A stretch of DNA of 64,000 bases from assembly GCF_042466415.1 (NCBI RefSeq), contig NZ_JAXHCH010000002.1, positions 1,922,001 through 1,986,000 of the forward strand, written 5' to 3'. The first letter of the stretch is position 1. The number at the start of each line of letters is the position of its first letter. The notes under the pieces are model-generated. The model was not told the origin of the DNA. It was given only the letters and a program-made list of their open reading frames with translations, and searched no databases. This DNA is from Albirhodobacter sp042466415. Its GTDB lineage: Bacteria > Pseudomonadota > Alphaproteobacteria > Rhodobacterales > Rhodobacteraceae. The position numbers and the translations under genes were made by a program. Shown one piece after another: positions 35,481 to 44,548 of this stretch.

Positions 35481-36381
35481 TGATGAAGCAGAGCCGATCC
35501 ATCCCCTGTTCCGCAACGCGCCCTCGACGACGGAATTCAAAAAGCTCCGCAAGCGGATTATCCGCGAAACCCGTGATGCTATTGAAAAATACGGAATGAT
35601 TGAGGCTGGCACGCGCTGGCTGGTTTGCCTCTCAGGCGGCAAGGACAGCTATACCCTGCTGGCGGTTTTGCAGGAGTTGAAATGGCGTGGACTTCTGCCT
35701 GTCGATCTTCTTGCGTGTAATCTTGATCAAGGCCAACCCGGCTTTCCATCCACCGTGCTTCCCGCATTTTTGGAAGAAATGGGCGTGCCCCATCGCATCG
35801 AATATCGGGATACCTACTCGATCGTCGTCGACAAAGTACCGGCGGGTCGCACCTACTGTTCGCTCTGCTCGCGCTTACGCCGTGGCAACCTTTACCGTAT
35901 CGCCCGCGAAGAAGGATGTTCGGCAGTCGTTCTGGGGCATCACCGAGATGACCTTTTAGAAACATTTTTCATGAATTTGTTTTTTGGGGGCCGCATGGCA
36001 ACCATGCCCCCCAAACTGCTCAACGAGGACGGTGACCTGTTTGTTTACCGCCCGCTGGCTTTCGTCTCGGAGGCTGATTGCGAGAAATTCGCCACCTCCA
36101 TGCAATATCCAATTATCCCTTGTGACCTTTGCGGGTCGCAAGACGGGCTTCAACGCCAACAGGTTAAGAAAATTCTGGATGAGTGGGAGGCTCGCACCCC
36201 CGGTCGACGCCAAATCATGTTCCGCGCTTTGATGAATGCCCAGCCCTCTCACCTCGCGGACACCGCATTGTTCGATTTCGCGGGCCTCACGCGACAGGCC
36301 GCCACGCATCAAGCACCGTCACCGGCCACAAACGCACCGAATTTTAGCCAAATACCGCCTAATCTGCGCGACACAGATTAA
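35473..36381 (+). CDS. ttcA: tRNA 2-thiocytidine biosynthesis protein TtcA
   Basis: 302 residues from MLDDEAEPIHP, with GGAAG before the ATG; the longer frame from 35419 would overlap yidD further. PP-loop SGGKDS (residues 54-59), Cys pair TYCSLCSRLRRG, GHHRDDLLETFFMNLFFGG and PCDLCGSQDGLQRQQVK, the TtcA iron-sulfur and substrate motifs. It thiolates C32 of certain tRNAs. Between yidD and yidC on the same strand. Confidence 0.95.
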   Translation: MLDDEAEPIHPLFRNAPSTTEFKKLRKRIIRETRDAIEKYGMIEAGTRWLVCLSGGKDSYTLLAVLQELKWRGLLPVDLLACNLDQGQPGFPSTVLPAFLEEMGVPHRIEYRDTYSIVVDKVPAGRTYCSLCSRLRRGNLYRIAREEGCSAVVLGHHRDDLLETFFMNLFFGGRMATMPPKLLNEDGDLFVYRPLAFVSEADCEKFATSMQYPIIPCDLCGSQDGLQRQQVKKILDEWEARTPGRRQIMFRALMNAQPSHLADTALFDFAGLTRQAATHQAPSPATNAPNFSQIPPNLRDTD

Positions 36382-36451
36382 CTTCGCGCTGACCTAGACA
36401 CGCTAGCCTCTCATCCTTGACGGGGTATGTCGGGTGAAAAGGGGTCTGCAA

Positions 36452-37981
36452 ATGGTGGCGAAGAAAATCAGTGAAAGGAGGGCGCAACGGCGTGTGTTCA
36501 GGTACGAATTATTGGCCTTTATTCCCGCAATCGGCCTTTCCGGAATTTGGTACGGATGGCAAGGTATCGCATTGATCTTGGGCGCGGCGATTGCGGTGGC
36601 TTGGCTCGCCCGGGGCGACATCGTCCCTCCCAAATCCCCCTCAATTGAAACGCCACGAGACCCCCTCACGGGGCTACGGTTGCGGCCGACAGGCGAGACG
36701 CTCCTCGATGGTCTCCTGACGGAAGCAGAATCAACTGGCTACACGATCGCCTGTATCGTTTTAGGGGTGGATGACGCGCATCTGATCGCACAGCAAGAAG
36801 GGGAAGCGGCGCTCAACAAGGTGCTCCAAGTCACGGCCGAGCGGCTGACTGACACGTTGCGTGAAAAAGATATCGCGATTCGATTGAAGGGGTCGCGATT
36901 CGGACTGCTGATTCAGCCCACGCCCCGCACAGATTTGGCCAGTGTCATCCAGCTTAGCGCGCGGCTACAAAAAGCGGTTGAACAACCAATCGCCCTTCCA
37001 GGCCGCACATTCTACATCAACGCGCATATCGGCTTCGCCCTATCGCCCCATGTACCCGAGCGAACAGGGCAAGCGATGTTCAATGCAGCAGAATGCGCAG
37101 CAACCGAGGCCGCGCACAACGGCCCCAGCGCGATCCGCGCCTTCTCAGCGCAGCTAAAAGAAACCGGCCAAACGAGGACCTCCCTGACGACGGAGGCCGC
37201 CAACGCCTTGGAGAGCGGGCACATCATCGCCTATTTCCAGCCTCAGCTCTCCTCCCACACAGGGGATATTGAGGGGTTTAACGCCGTCCCGCGCTGGATG
37301 CATCCCTCCAAAGGCATTCTAACCGAAAACGAGCTTTTGCCCGCAATTGATGCCGCGGGTCTAAGCGACCGGCTCAACGAAATCATGCTGTTCAACGCCC
37401 TTTCTGCGCTCCGTGGTTGGGATCGGTGTTATCGGGAGGTCGAAAGCGTCTCCATTACACTCACGTCGCATCATCTCACGAATCCACAGCTTCCTGATTA
37501 TATGATGCGGGATCTCGCGCGGTTCGACATTGCCCCGAAACGCCTCCGTTTGGTCCTGCCGCAGACCCTTATCGCCGAGCTCGACGACACGATGGTTAGC
37601 CATAATCTCCAAGCCCTTCACGCGCGCGGCTTTCCCATCGAGATGTCCGGCTTTGGCACCAGTTCCGCCTCAGTTCACACAATCCGCCGTGCCTGCGCGG
37701 ATCGCCTGCGTCTGCACCAGAGCTTCACAAACAAGATTGACACGGATCCGGATCAACAACGCATCGTTAGCGCCCTGATATCCTTGGCGGAGGGGCTCCA
37801 CCTCGAAACTCTCGCGGAGTCAGTCCAAACAATCGGTGAGCACGCAATGCTCACGCAGATCGGCTGCACCGTCGCGCAGGGGCCCGCCATCGCACGCCCT
37901 ATGGGCTACGACGACACGCTAGAATGGATCGACCGTCATCGCGACAAACTCAAAGCTACCCCAAAACTAAGGCGCCGATAG
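36452..37981 (+). CDS. Degenerate GGDEF-EAL protein
   Basis: 509 residues from the ATG at 36452, which follows AAAAGGGG. Two N-terminal membrane helices (about 18-35 and 38-54), a GGDEF-like domain (about 80-230) and an EAL-like domain (about 245-500). All signature motifs are lost: GGDEF reads KGSRF, EAL reads NAV, the NLS Asn motif reads TLT, DDFG reads SGFG and KID reads RLH. It therefore should neither make nor cleave c-di-GMP by known chemistry; it may bind the nucleotide or act as a membrane adaptor. It lies between ttcA and yidC. Confidence 0.85.
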   Translation: MVAKKISERRAQRRVFRYELLAFIPAIGLSGIWYGWQGIALILGAAIAVAWLARGDIVPPKSPSIETPRDPLTGLRLRPTGETLLDGLLTEAESTGYTIACIVLGVDDAHLIAQQEGEAALNKVLQVTAERLTDTLREKDIAIRLKGSRFGLLIQPTPRTDLASVIQLSARLQKAVEQPIALPGRTFYINAHIGFALSPHVPERTGQAMFNAAECAATEAAHNGPSAIRAFSAQLKETGQTRTSLTTEAANALESGHIIAYFQPQLSSHTGDIEGFNAVPRWMHPSKGILTENELLPAIDAAGLSDRLNEIMLFNALSALRGWDRCYREVESVSITLTSHHLTNPQLPDYMMRDLARFDIAPKRLRLVLPQTLIAELDDTMVSHNLQALHARGFPIEMSGFGTSSASVHTIRRACADRLRLHQSFTNKIDTDPDQQRIVSALISLAEGLHLETLAESVQTIGEHAMLTQIGCTVAQGPAIARPMGYDDTLEWIDRHRDKLKATPKLRRR

Positions 37982-38145
37982 CTTTAGCCTTCCTTCGAGC
38001 CAACTTCCACGGCGCCCGTCGCAACCGGCGCCGTGGGTGAGTCGGGATGCCGCACTCTTTCCCGAGGGCAAAGGCCCGCAACTTCGCCGCGTTCACTTTT
38101 TATAGCTGAAACGCCCCCCAAACCTGCCCGTTTAGGGAAAACCCC

Positions 38146-38174
38146 TTGACCTTTGCCCCCCCCTTCGATTGAAC
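38146..38174 (+). promoter_or_regulatory. Candidate yidC promoter
   Basis: TTGACC (38146-38151) and TTGAAC (38169-38174) spaced 17 bases, about 39 bases before the yidC start. The -10 is weak. Confidence 0.3.
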
Positions 38175-38212
38175 CCTCTCGAACTTCCGAAATGGCTGGT
38201 GGGCTTTCCCTA

Positions 38213-40018
38213 ATGGACGACAATAAGAATCTCATCCTTGCAACGGTGCTTTCCTTCGCGGTGATCATCGGCTGGACCTTCTTCTTCGCACCTGAGGATG
38301 TTGCGCCAGAGCAGGTCGCGACGACGACCGAACAACTGGCGGCAACGCCCCCCGCTGCGACTTCGCAATCAGCAGGCACGACATCAACGACGCCGGCCGA
38401 GGCCGAGACGGCAGACGCGCCCCGCATCGCGATTGACACCCCCGCGCTTGAGGGATCGATCTCGCTGATCGGTGGTCGGATCGACGATCTCTTGCTCAAG
38501 TCCTACAAAGAAACGCTCGACGAAGGCTCCGCCGATGTCCGCCTTCTCGCGCCTGTCGGTACTGACTACGCCGAGAAGCCCTATTACGCCGTCTATGGCT
38601 GGCTCCCTGCCGGATCGATGGACCCTGCCCTCGTCCCCAATGCGAACACGCGCTGGACCGCTGATGGCTCAAACACATTGACCCCCACCACCCCCGTCAA
38701 AATGAGTTGGGATAACGGCGCGGGTCTTATCTTCCACCGCGAAGTCTCCGTAGATGAAAAGTTCTTGTTCACCGTGACGCAAAGCGTCGAGAACAACACA
38801 GGCGCGGCCGTCCGCCTTGCGCCCTACGGCATCGTCGCCCGCCACGGTCGCCCAGAAGGCAATGCGTTTTATGTGCTCCACGAGGGCGCGGTGCGGATGT
38901 CGGACGGCAAGCTTGAAGAAGTAAAATACAAAGACATCACCAAGCTCGACACGGATGAGCGCGAAGGCCAAGCCGAGGTCGTTGACGTCACCGAGAATGG
39001 CTGGGTGGGGATCACCGATAAATATTGGATGACGACAATCGCGCCGATGCCTGGTCAAGGGTTCAAATCGGTTGTGAAATACACGCCCAACGGCGAAATC
39101 TACCAAACGGAAGCTCGCCTTCCTGTGGTCGAAGTTGCCGCCGGCGCGAATTCCAGCGTCTCGACGATGCTGTTCTCTGGTGCAAAAGAATGGGAAACCA
39201 TCAAGGATTATGAGGCCGACAAAGGCATCGTCGGGTTCATCGACTCCATCGACTGGGGCATCTTCTTCTTCTTCACCAAGCCGATGTTCTGGCTGTTGCA
39301 CACCCTCCACGGGCTGATCGGCAACATGGGCCTCGCGATCATCGCGCTGACCTTCGTCATCAAACTGGCTGTTTTCCCGCTGGCTCGCAAATCCTACATC
39401 TCAATGGCGCGCATGAAAGAGTTGCAGCCGGAGATGGAAGCGCTGAAAGCGAAGGCGGGCGATGACAAGATGAAGCTCCAACAGGAGATGATCGCGCTTT
39501 ACAAGACGAACAAGGTAAACCCTGCCTCAGGGTGCCTGCCGATGTTCCTGCAAATCCCGATCTTCTTCTCGCTCTATAAGGTTATTTTCGTCACCATCGA
39601 ATTGCGTCATGCGCCATTCTTTGGCTGGATCAAGGATTTGTCCGCGCCCGATCCATCGTCGATTCTCAACCTTTTCGGCCTCCTGCCTTATGCGACGCCC
39701 GAACCGGGATCGATTTTCTTCATCCTCTCTTTGGGTGTTTTGCCGATCCTCCTAGGCATCTCGATGTGGTTCCAGCAAAAGCTGAACCCGGCACCTGCGG
39801 ATCCGACACAACAAGCGATCTTCGCGTGGATGCCTTGGATCTTCATGTTTATGCTCGGCTCGTTCGCTTCTGGCCTCGTTATCTACTGGATCACCAACAA
39901 CACAATTACCTTTATCCAGCAGTATACGATCATGACGATGCACCATAAACGCCCCGATATCTTCGGGAACATCAAGGAAGGCTTCCGCAAAAAGAAGCCG
40001 ACCGAGACGAAGAAATGA
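38213..40018 (+). CDS. yidC: Membrane protein insertase YidC
   Basis: 601 residues from MDDNKNLILATVLSFAVIIGWTFFF; upstream codons from 38153 have no support. Signal-anchor helix, Thr/Ala-rich linker, large periplasmic beta domain (about 75-345), then the conserved core with SIDWGIFFFFTKPMFWLLHTLHGLIGNMGLAIIALTFVIK, NPASGCLPMFLQIPIFFSLYKV and a C-terminal basic tail (KKKPTETKK). It inserts proteins into the inner membrane alone or with SecYEG. The stop overlaps the next gene by four bases. Confidence 0.97.
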   Translation: MDDNKNLILATVLSFAVIIGWTFFFAPEDVAPEQVATTTEQLAATPPAATSQSAGTTSTTPAEAETADAPRIAIDTPALEGSISLIGGRIDDLLLKSYKETLDEGSADVRLLAPVGTDYAEKPYYAVYGWLPAGSMDPALVPNANTRWTADGSNTLTPTTPVKMSWDNGAGLIFHREVSVDEKFLFTVTQSVENNTGAAVRLAPYGIVARHGRPEGNAFYVLHEGAVRMSDGKLEEVKYKDITKLDTDEREGQAEVVDVTENGWVGITDKYWMTTIAPMPGQGFKSVVKYTPNGEIYQTEARLPVVEVAAGANSSVSTMLFSGAKEWETIKDYEADKGIVGFIDSIDWGIFFFFTKPMFWLLHTLHGLIGNMGLAIIALTFVIKLAVFPLARKSYISMARMKELQPEMEALKAKAGDDKMKLQQEMIALYKTNKVNPASGCLPMFLQIPIFFSLYKVIFVTIELRHAPFFGWIKDLSAPDPSSILNLFGLLPYATPEPGSIFFILSLGVLPILLGISMWFQQKLNPAPADPTQQAIFAWMPWIFMFMLGSFASGLVIYWITNNTITFIQQYTIMTMHHKRPDIFGNIKEGFRKKKPTETKK

Positions 40019-40770
40019 TCACGTTACGCCACATCATCCGGCACCCTATAAAATCGGTCGGATATGAGGAAATCGAACGCGCGCCCTTGGAGAAGGGGCG
40101 CGCGCTTCCCTTTGATCGCCACTGGGCAATTTCACATACCGGCGCAAAATTTGCCGATACCCCGAGCGGACAGCCGCAGGCGTGGGCGCCTAAGGTGAAT
40201 TTCCTGCGCGGCGTGACGGGGCACGACCTTATGGCGATCCGCGCATCCCTAAAAGATGACACAATAACGCTGACCCATCCGAGCGCGGGCGAGATCACAT
40301 TCTCACCCGAGCACGATGAGGCCAAACTCCTCGAGTGGGTTTCCCCTCTCTGGCCTGCGGACAAGTCCCGTCCAGCTCATCTTGTTTCGGTGCCCGATCA
40401 GGCGCTGGCAGATGTACCTGAACCCTACCTGTCGATCATTGGCACTGCCTCGAATGCCGAACTCTCTGAGCGTCTCGGCGTCGAGCTTTCCATCCACCGC
40501 TGGCGTGCGAATCTTTGGCTAGACGGTCTTGCTCCTTTCGAAGAATTTGATCTGCTCGGCAAAAAACTCCGCTTGGGCGGGGCTATACTTGAGGTGGCCG
40601 AGCGCATCACACGTTGCAAAGCAACCACCGTTAATCCCGCCACAGGTCAGGCCGATGCAGATACGCTCAAAGCGCTGCGCGACGGCTGGGGCCATCAGGA
40701 CTTCGGCATTTACGCCACCGTCGTCCAATCAGGCGAAATCACCCGCGGCGACAGATTGGAGATCCTCTAA
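40015..40770 (+). CDS. MOSC domain protein
   Basis: 251 residues. N-terminal MOSC_N beta-barrel (RHPIKSVGYEEIERAPLEKGRALPFDRHWAI), then MOSC core with FRANLWLDG-like HRWRANLWLDGLAPFEE and the Cys loop ITRCKATTVNPATGQ. Eukaryotic/bacterial relatives (mARC, YcbX) bind molybdenum cofactor via this Cys and reduce N-hydroxylated compounds. Here no reductase domain or partner is nearby. Overlaps yidC (ATGA) and engB (TAATG). Confidence 0.9.
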   Translation: MITLRHIIRHPIKSVGYEEIERAPLEKGRALPFDRHWAISHTGAKFADTPSGQPQAWAPKVNFLRGVTGHDLMAIRASLKDDTITLTHPSAGEITFSPEHDEAKLLEWVSPLWPADKSRPAHLVSVPDQALADVPEPYLSIIGTASNAELSERLGVELSIHRWRANLWLDGLAPFEEFDLLGKKLRLGGAILEVAERITRCKATTVNPATGQADADTLKALRDGWGHQDFGIYATVVQSGEITRGDRLEIL

Positions 40771-41420
40771 TGGAAATGAAATTCGACCTCGCCCCCGAGC
40801 CCGATCAATTCGCCCGCGAACGTGGGCGCCTCATGTTCGCCGCACCCGTGGACTTTCTTAAGGGCGTCGTCGCGATGTCGGGTATGCCGCCGGATGACCG
40901 GATGGAGGTCTGCTTCGCGGGGCGCTCGAATGTCGGGAAATCGTCCTTGATCAATGCGCTCACCAACCGCAAAAACTTGGCACGCGCGTCGAACACGCCC
41001 GGACGGACGCAGGAAATCAACTTTTTCACCACCGAAGACGGCCCGTATCTCGTCGACCTTCCGGGCTATGGCTATGCCGAGGCTCCGGTTGCGATTGTGC
41101 GAAAATGGCAGGAATTGCTGAAGGCTTACCTTTCGGGCCGCGCAACGCTTCGCCGTGTTTTTGTCCTGATCGATACGCGCCATGGAATTAAATCTGTGGA
41201 CGAGGAAATCCTGACTCTTCTCGATCGCTCGGCTGTCACTTTTCAGGTTGTGATGACCAAAGCTGACAAGGTTGGCAAAACCGAGCGCGAGAAGAATATC
41301 GCCCAAGTGAAAGCGGCGCTGACCAAGCACGTCGCCGCCTACCCCGAAATTATCGTCACCTCCTCGGAGAAAGGCGACGGTATCGAAACCCTACGCGCCG
41401 TTATCGCGACGCTCGAATAA
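40770..41420 (+). CDS. engB: Ribosome biogenesis GTPase EngB (YihA/YsxC)
   Basis: 216 residues. G1 GRSNVGKSS, switch/G2 SNTPGRTQEINFF, G3 DLPGYG, G4 TKAD, followed by VTSSEKGDGIETLR. It assists 50S assembly in the cytoplasm. The start overlaps the MOSC stop. yidC-MOSC-engB forms a tightly packed unit. Confidence 0.96.
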   Translation: MEMKFDLAPEPDQFARERGRLMFAAPVDFLKGVVAMSGMPPDDRMEVCFAGRSNVGKSSLINALTNRKNLARASNTPGRTQEINFFTTEDGPYLVDLPGYGYAEAPVAIVRKWQELLKAYLSGRATLRRVFVLIDTRHGIKSVDEEILTLLDRSAVTFQVVMTKADKVGKTEREKNIAQVKAALTKHVAAYPEIIVTSSEKGDGIETLRAVIATLE

Positions 41421-41516
41421 CGCTCGATCGCGATGCCTTCCGCTGTTGGGGGGGGTATCGCGATTGCCGTCGCCAAAAACATACCAAGGAGCGACTCACG
41501 TCAAAGGCCTGGCCCG

Positions 41517-42254
41517 TCAGACATGCTGACCTGCGTTGACCTCGATCTCTGTGCCCGTCACATAGCTTGACGCGTCAGAGCACAAGAACCAGATAACATC
41601 CGCCACCTCGCTCGGTTGCCCCAAGCGGCGAAGGGGAAGCGTTTCAACTATCTTTTCGGTGCCAGGCGAAAGTATCGACGTCTCAATTTCGCCGGGTGCA
41701 ATCGCATTTACGCGCACGCCCAGCGGACCAAAGTCATGCGCCATTTCGCGCGTCAGCGCAGCAAGCGCAGCCTTCGATGTCGCGTAAGCGGCCCCCGCAA
41801 ACGGATGAACGCGCGCACCAGCGATGGAGGTCACGTTTACGACCGCGCCCTTGGCCGCTGCGAGTTCGTTTTTTAGCCCCCGCGCAAGAACGATCGACGC
41901 AAAGAAATTGACGTGGAAGACCTGCCCCCATGTCGCAAGATCGGTCTCCAGCGTGTTCAAACGCGCCCCACCCTCACCTTTCGGAGAAATGCCCGCATTA
42001 TTGACTAACGCGTGTAGCTTGCCGTCCAAACGGCGGCGGATTTCCTCAACGGCTTCCATCGTCGCTTTTGGGCTCGCAAGGTCAATCTGGATGTGATCCT
42101 CTCGGCCACCGCCCCAAGGACATTTCTCGGGGAAGGGATGGCGCGAACAGGTTATGACCCGCCAACCGCCTTTTGCAAAGCGTTGAACCGCCGCATGACC
42201 GATGCCGCGGCTCGCCCCAGTGAGCAACATAACTTTCCGTTCATCCGCCATCAT
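41517..42254 (-). CDS. Short-chain dehydrogenase/reductase
   Basis: 245 residues, classical SDR: cofactor loop TGASRGIG, NNAG, catalytic Ser in NVTSIAG and YATSK (Tyr/Lys), then GVRVNAIAPGEIET and the C-terminal FLCSDASSYVTGTEIEVNAGQHV. The substrate is unknown. It stands alone, convergent with engB and divergent from argB. Confidence 0.93.
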   Translation of the reverse strand: MMADERKVMLLTGASRGIGHAAVQRFAKGGWRVITCSRHPFPEKCPWGGGREDHIQIDLASPKATMEAVEEIRRRLDGKLHALVNNAGISPKGEGGARLNTLETDLATWGQVFHVNFFASIVLARGLKNELAAAKGAVVNVTSIAGARVHPFAGAAYATSKAALAALTREMAHDFGPLGVRVNAIAPGEIETSILSPGTEKIVETLPLRRLGQPSEVADVIWFLCSDASSYVTGTEIEVNAGQHV

Positions 42255-42381
42255 CAGCCCCTCATTCGCTTCGCGTCACCCTACCCGCGCCACCTGTAGG
42301 CGCAAGACAGATCCTGCTTTCCGCTTGGCACCCACGCCTCTTACCCTTAACACTAAGAGGCATTTCCCTCGGAAGGCCGCT

Positions 42382-43275
42382 ATGAGAAAGCAAAATATGA
42401 ACAGTGACTGGATCGCCACCGCTCGGACGCTCTCCGAAGCTCTCCCCTACCTTCAGCGCTATACGGGCGCGGTCGTGGTCGTCAAATTTGGCGGCAACGC
42501 GATGGGCGACGAAGCCGCGATGGCGGAATTCGCCCGCGACATCGTCCTGATGCGTCAGGTTGGCATGAACCCAGTTGTGGTGCATGGCGGCGGGCCGATG
42601 ATCAACGAGATGCTCGGGAAACTCGGGATCCAGTCAGAATTCGTGCGCGGCAAGCGCGTCACCGATAAAGCGACGGTAGAAGTCGTCGAGATGGTGCTAA
42701 CGGGTTTGGTCAATAAGCGCATCGTCCAAGCGATTATGGATGAAGGCGGCCGCGCGGTAGGCCTGTCCGGCAAAGATGACGATCTGATGGTCTGCGAGGC
42801 GGATGACCCTGAACTCGGCTTTGTGGGCCGCCCAGTCGAAATGAACGTGCAAGTGCTGCGGGACCTGTTCAACGCAGGCATCATTCCGGTCGTCGCGCCT
42901 GTCGCGACAGGTATGGCCGACAACGAGACGTTTAACGTCAACGGCGATACGGCAGCCGGCGCGATTGCGGGCGCCCTACAGGCCGACCGCCTTTTGCTTC
43001 TGACCGATGTTTCAGGCGTGAAAAACAAGGACGGCGAGATCGTCACCCAGATGACTCCTGAAGACGTCCACGCCATGATTGCGGATGGCACGATTGCGGG
43101 TGGCATGATTCCGAAAACCGAAACCGCACTTGCGGCGATTGAGGAAGGCGTGCGCGCTGTGGTAATCCTTGACGGTCGCGTCCCGAATGCATGCCTTTTG
43201 GAACTGTTCACGGATCACGGCGCAGGCTCACTGATCCGTCGCACGACACCGCGTGTCACACCGCGCGAGAAATAA
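42382..43275 (+). CDS. argB: Acetylglutamate kinase
   Basis: 297 residues from MRKQNMNSDW, with GGAAGG five bases upstream. Amino-acid kinase motifs: VVVKFGGNAMGD, VVHGGGPMINEML, NVNGDTAAGAIAGALQADRLLLLTDVSGVKNKDGEIV and GGMIPKTETALAAIEEGV. It phosphorylates N-acetylglutamate in arginine synthesis. Its stop overlaps the next gene (TAATG). Confidence 0.97.
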   Translation: MRKQNMNSDWIATARTLSEALPYLQRYTGAVVVVKFGGNAMGDEAAMAEFARDIVLMRQVGMNPVVVHGGGPMINEMLGKLGIQSEFVRGKRVTDKATVEVVEMVLTGLVNKRIVQAIMDEGGRAVGLSGKDDDLMVCEADDPELGFVGRPVEMNVQVLRDLFNAGIIPVVAPVATGMADNETFNVNGDTAAGAIAGALQADRLLLLTDVSGVKNKDGEIVTQMTPEDVHAMIADGTIAGGMIPKTETALAAIEEGVRAVVILDGRVPNACLLELFTDHGAGSLIRRTTPRVTPREK

Positions 43276-43925
43276 TGCCCACTGCGGTTGAGGCGTTGGA
43301 GGCCTTTGCCTCGGAGCATCAACTGTTTCTCTCGGGCGCGTTTCATTCCGCGCCCGAGCATCACTTGCCTGCGGACGGCACGCTCTTTCTGCTATCACCA
43401 AACGAGCCGGGGTTTTGGGCACATCTAACGGCTTCACCCGAGTTTCGCGACGCTGCGCCGGACCCGATTGATCGATGGTCGTCCCGCGTTATCAGCGATA
43501 TCGCCTCAAAAGCCGGCGGGACCGCATATCTCCCCTTTGGTGGCCCTCCATGGCATCCGTTTATCACTTGGGCGCTCGCATCAAACGCCGCACGGCCTTC
43601 GCCGGTTACGTTATTGGTACATGATCGCATGGGCCTTTGGGCATCTTGGCGAGGCGCGGTCTGGATCGAAGGGCGGCACAACCTGCCATCCCCTGCCGAC
43701 CCTCCTTGCGTGTCCTGTGAGGCGCCGTGCCTGCAGGCTTGCCCAGTCGGCGCGCTCACGCCGAGCGGGTACGATACGGAGGCCTGCCACCGATTTCTGG
43801 ATCAACCGGAAGAAAATAAGTGCTTAACTCACGGTTGTGTTGCTCGCGCCGCTTGCCCGTTGAGTGAAACCTATGGCAGGCTGCCTGAACAATCCGCATG
43901 GCACATGAGGCATTTTCACCGATGA
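43275..43925 (+). CDS. Ferredoxin-domain protein of unknown function
   Basis: 216 residues. The start at 43275 overlaps the argB stop. The N-terminal two thirds show no known motif. The C-terminal part has a cysteine set PPCVSCEAPCLQACPVGAL and ENKCLTHGCVARAACPLSE, resembling paired 4Fe-4S ligand loops as in ferredoxin-like and QueG-type proteins. It probably binds iron-sulfur clusters. The function is not known; overlaps SixA-like downstream (ATGA), so argB, this gene and the phosphatase are translationally coupled. Confidence 0.8.
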   Translation: MPTAVEALEAFASEHQLFLSGAFHSAPEHHLPADGTLFLLSPNEPGFWAHLTASPEFRDAAPDPIDRWSSRVISDIASKAGGTAYLPFGGPPWHPFITWALASNAARPSPVTLLVHDRMGLWASWRGAVWIEGRHNLPSPADPPCVSCEAPCLQACPVGALTPSGYDTEACHRFLDQPEENKCLTHGCVARAACPLSETYGRLPEQSAWHMRHFHR

Positions 43926-44440
43926 CACCTATTGGCTACCACCGTTTAATCCTCACCCGTCACGCGAAATCCAGCTGGGATGACCCGCTGATGGCAGATC
44001 GCGATCGTCCCTTGAATGCACGAGGAAAAAACGCTGCGCGCGAGCTGGGTGATTTCCTCGCCTCGCGCGGGCTGGAGCCTGAGGAGGTCCTTTGCTCTTC
44101 CGCGACACGTACGCGCGAGACTTGGGATCACGTGCAGGCTGCGGCATTGGAGACCCGGCCAGAGGTGCGTTATATTGATGACCTCTATCATGCGCCGCCA
44201 GAGATCATGCTTGCTCAGCTGAAATCTGCTTCTGCGCGCACAGTCATGATGATCGGCCATAACCCCGGGATCGCCGAATTCGCGGCGATGCTTCCCGCGA
44301 AGCCGATCTATACGCCGGAGTTTCGGAAATATCCGACAACTGCGACGCTGATTATCGATTTCCCGATCGATTCATGGGCCGAAATCGCGCTGGGAACAGG
44401 CGATCTTGTCGAATTCTTTTTGCCGACACGGCGCGGATAG
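43922..44440 (+). CDS. SixA-type histidine phosphatase
   Basis: 172 residues. Phosphohistidine-intermediate motif LTRHAKSSWDD at the N-terminus, RPLNARGKNAARELG, CSSATRTRETW and a second His in MMIGHNPGIAEFA. SixA proteins dephosphorylate His-phosphorylated phosphotransfer domains, although related family members act on other phosphoesters. Overlaps the ferredoxin-domain gene by four bases. Confidence 0.92.
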   Translation: MTPIGYHRLILTRHAKSSWDDPLMADRDRPLNARGKNAARELGDFLASRGLEPEEVLCSSATRTRETWDHVQAAALETRPEVRYIDDLYHAPPEIMLAQLKSASARTVMMIGHNPGIAEFAAMLPAKPIYTPEFRKYPTTATLIIDFPIDSWAEIALGTGDLVEFFLPTRRG

Positions 44441-44458
44441 CAACAAGCATTTCGCCAA

Positions 44459-44497
44459 AAAACTGGGGGCGCAGTCTTAGCTACGCCCCCAGTTTTA
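44459..44497. terminator. Bidirectional terminator between the phosphatase and bztD
   Basis: AACTGGGGGCG...CGCCCCCAGTT perfect stem with A run before and TTTT after, able to end transcription from both sides. Confidence 0.85.
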
Positions 44498-44507
44498 GTA
44501 ATGGTGC

Positions 44508-44542
44508 CGCGTGATAGGGCAGATCGCCTACCCTATCACGCG
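44508..44542. other. Second hairpin next to the terminator
   Basis: CGCGTGATAGGG...CCCTATCACGCG, a perfect 12-pair stem with an 11-base loop but no T run on the minus strand. It lies just past the bztD stop and may protect the 3' end or support termination. Confidence 0.55.
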
Positions 44543-44548
44543 CTTCTT

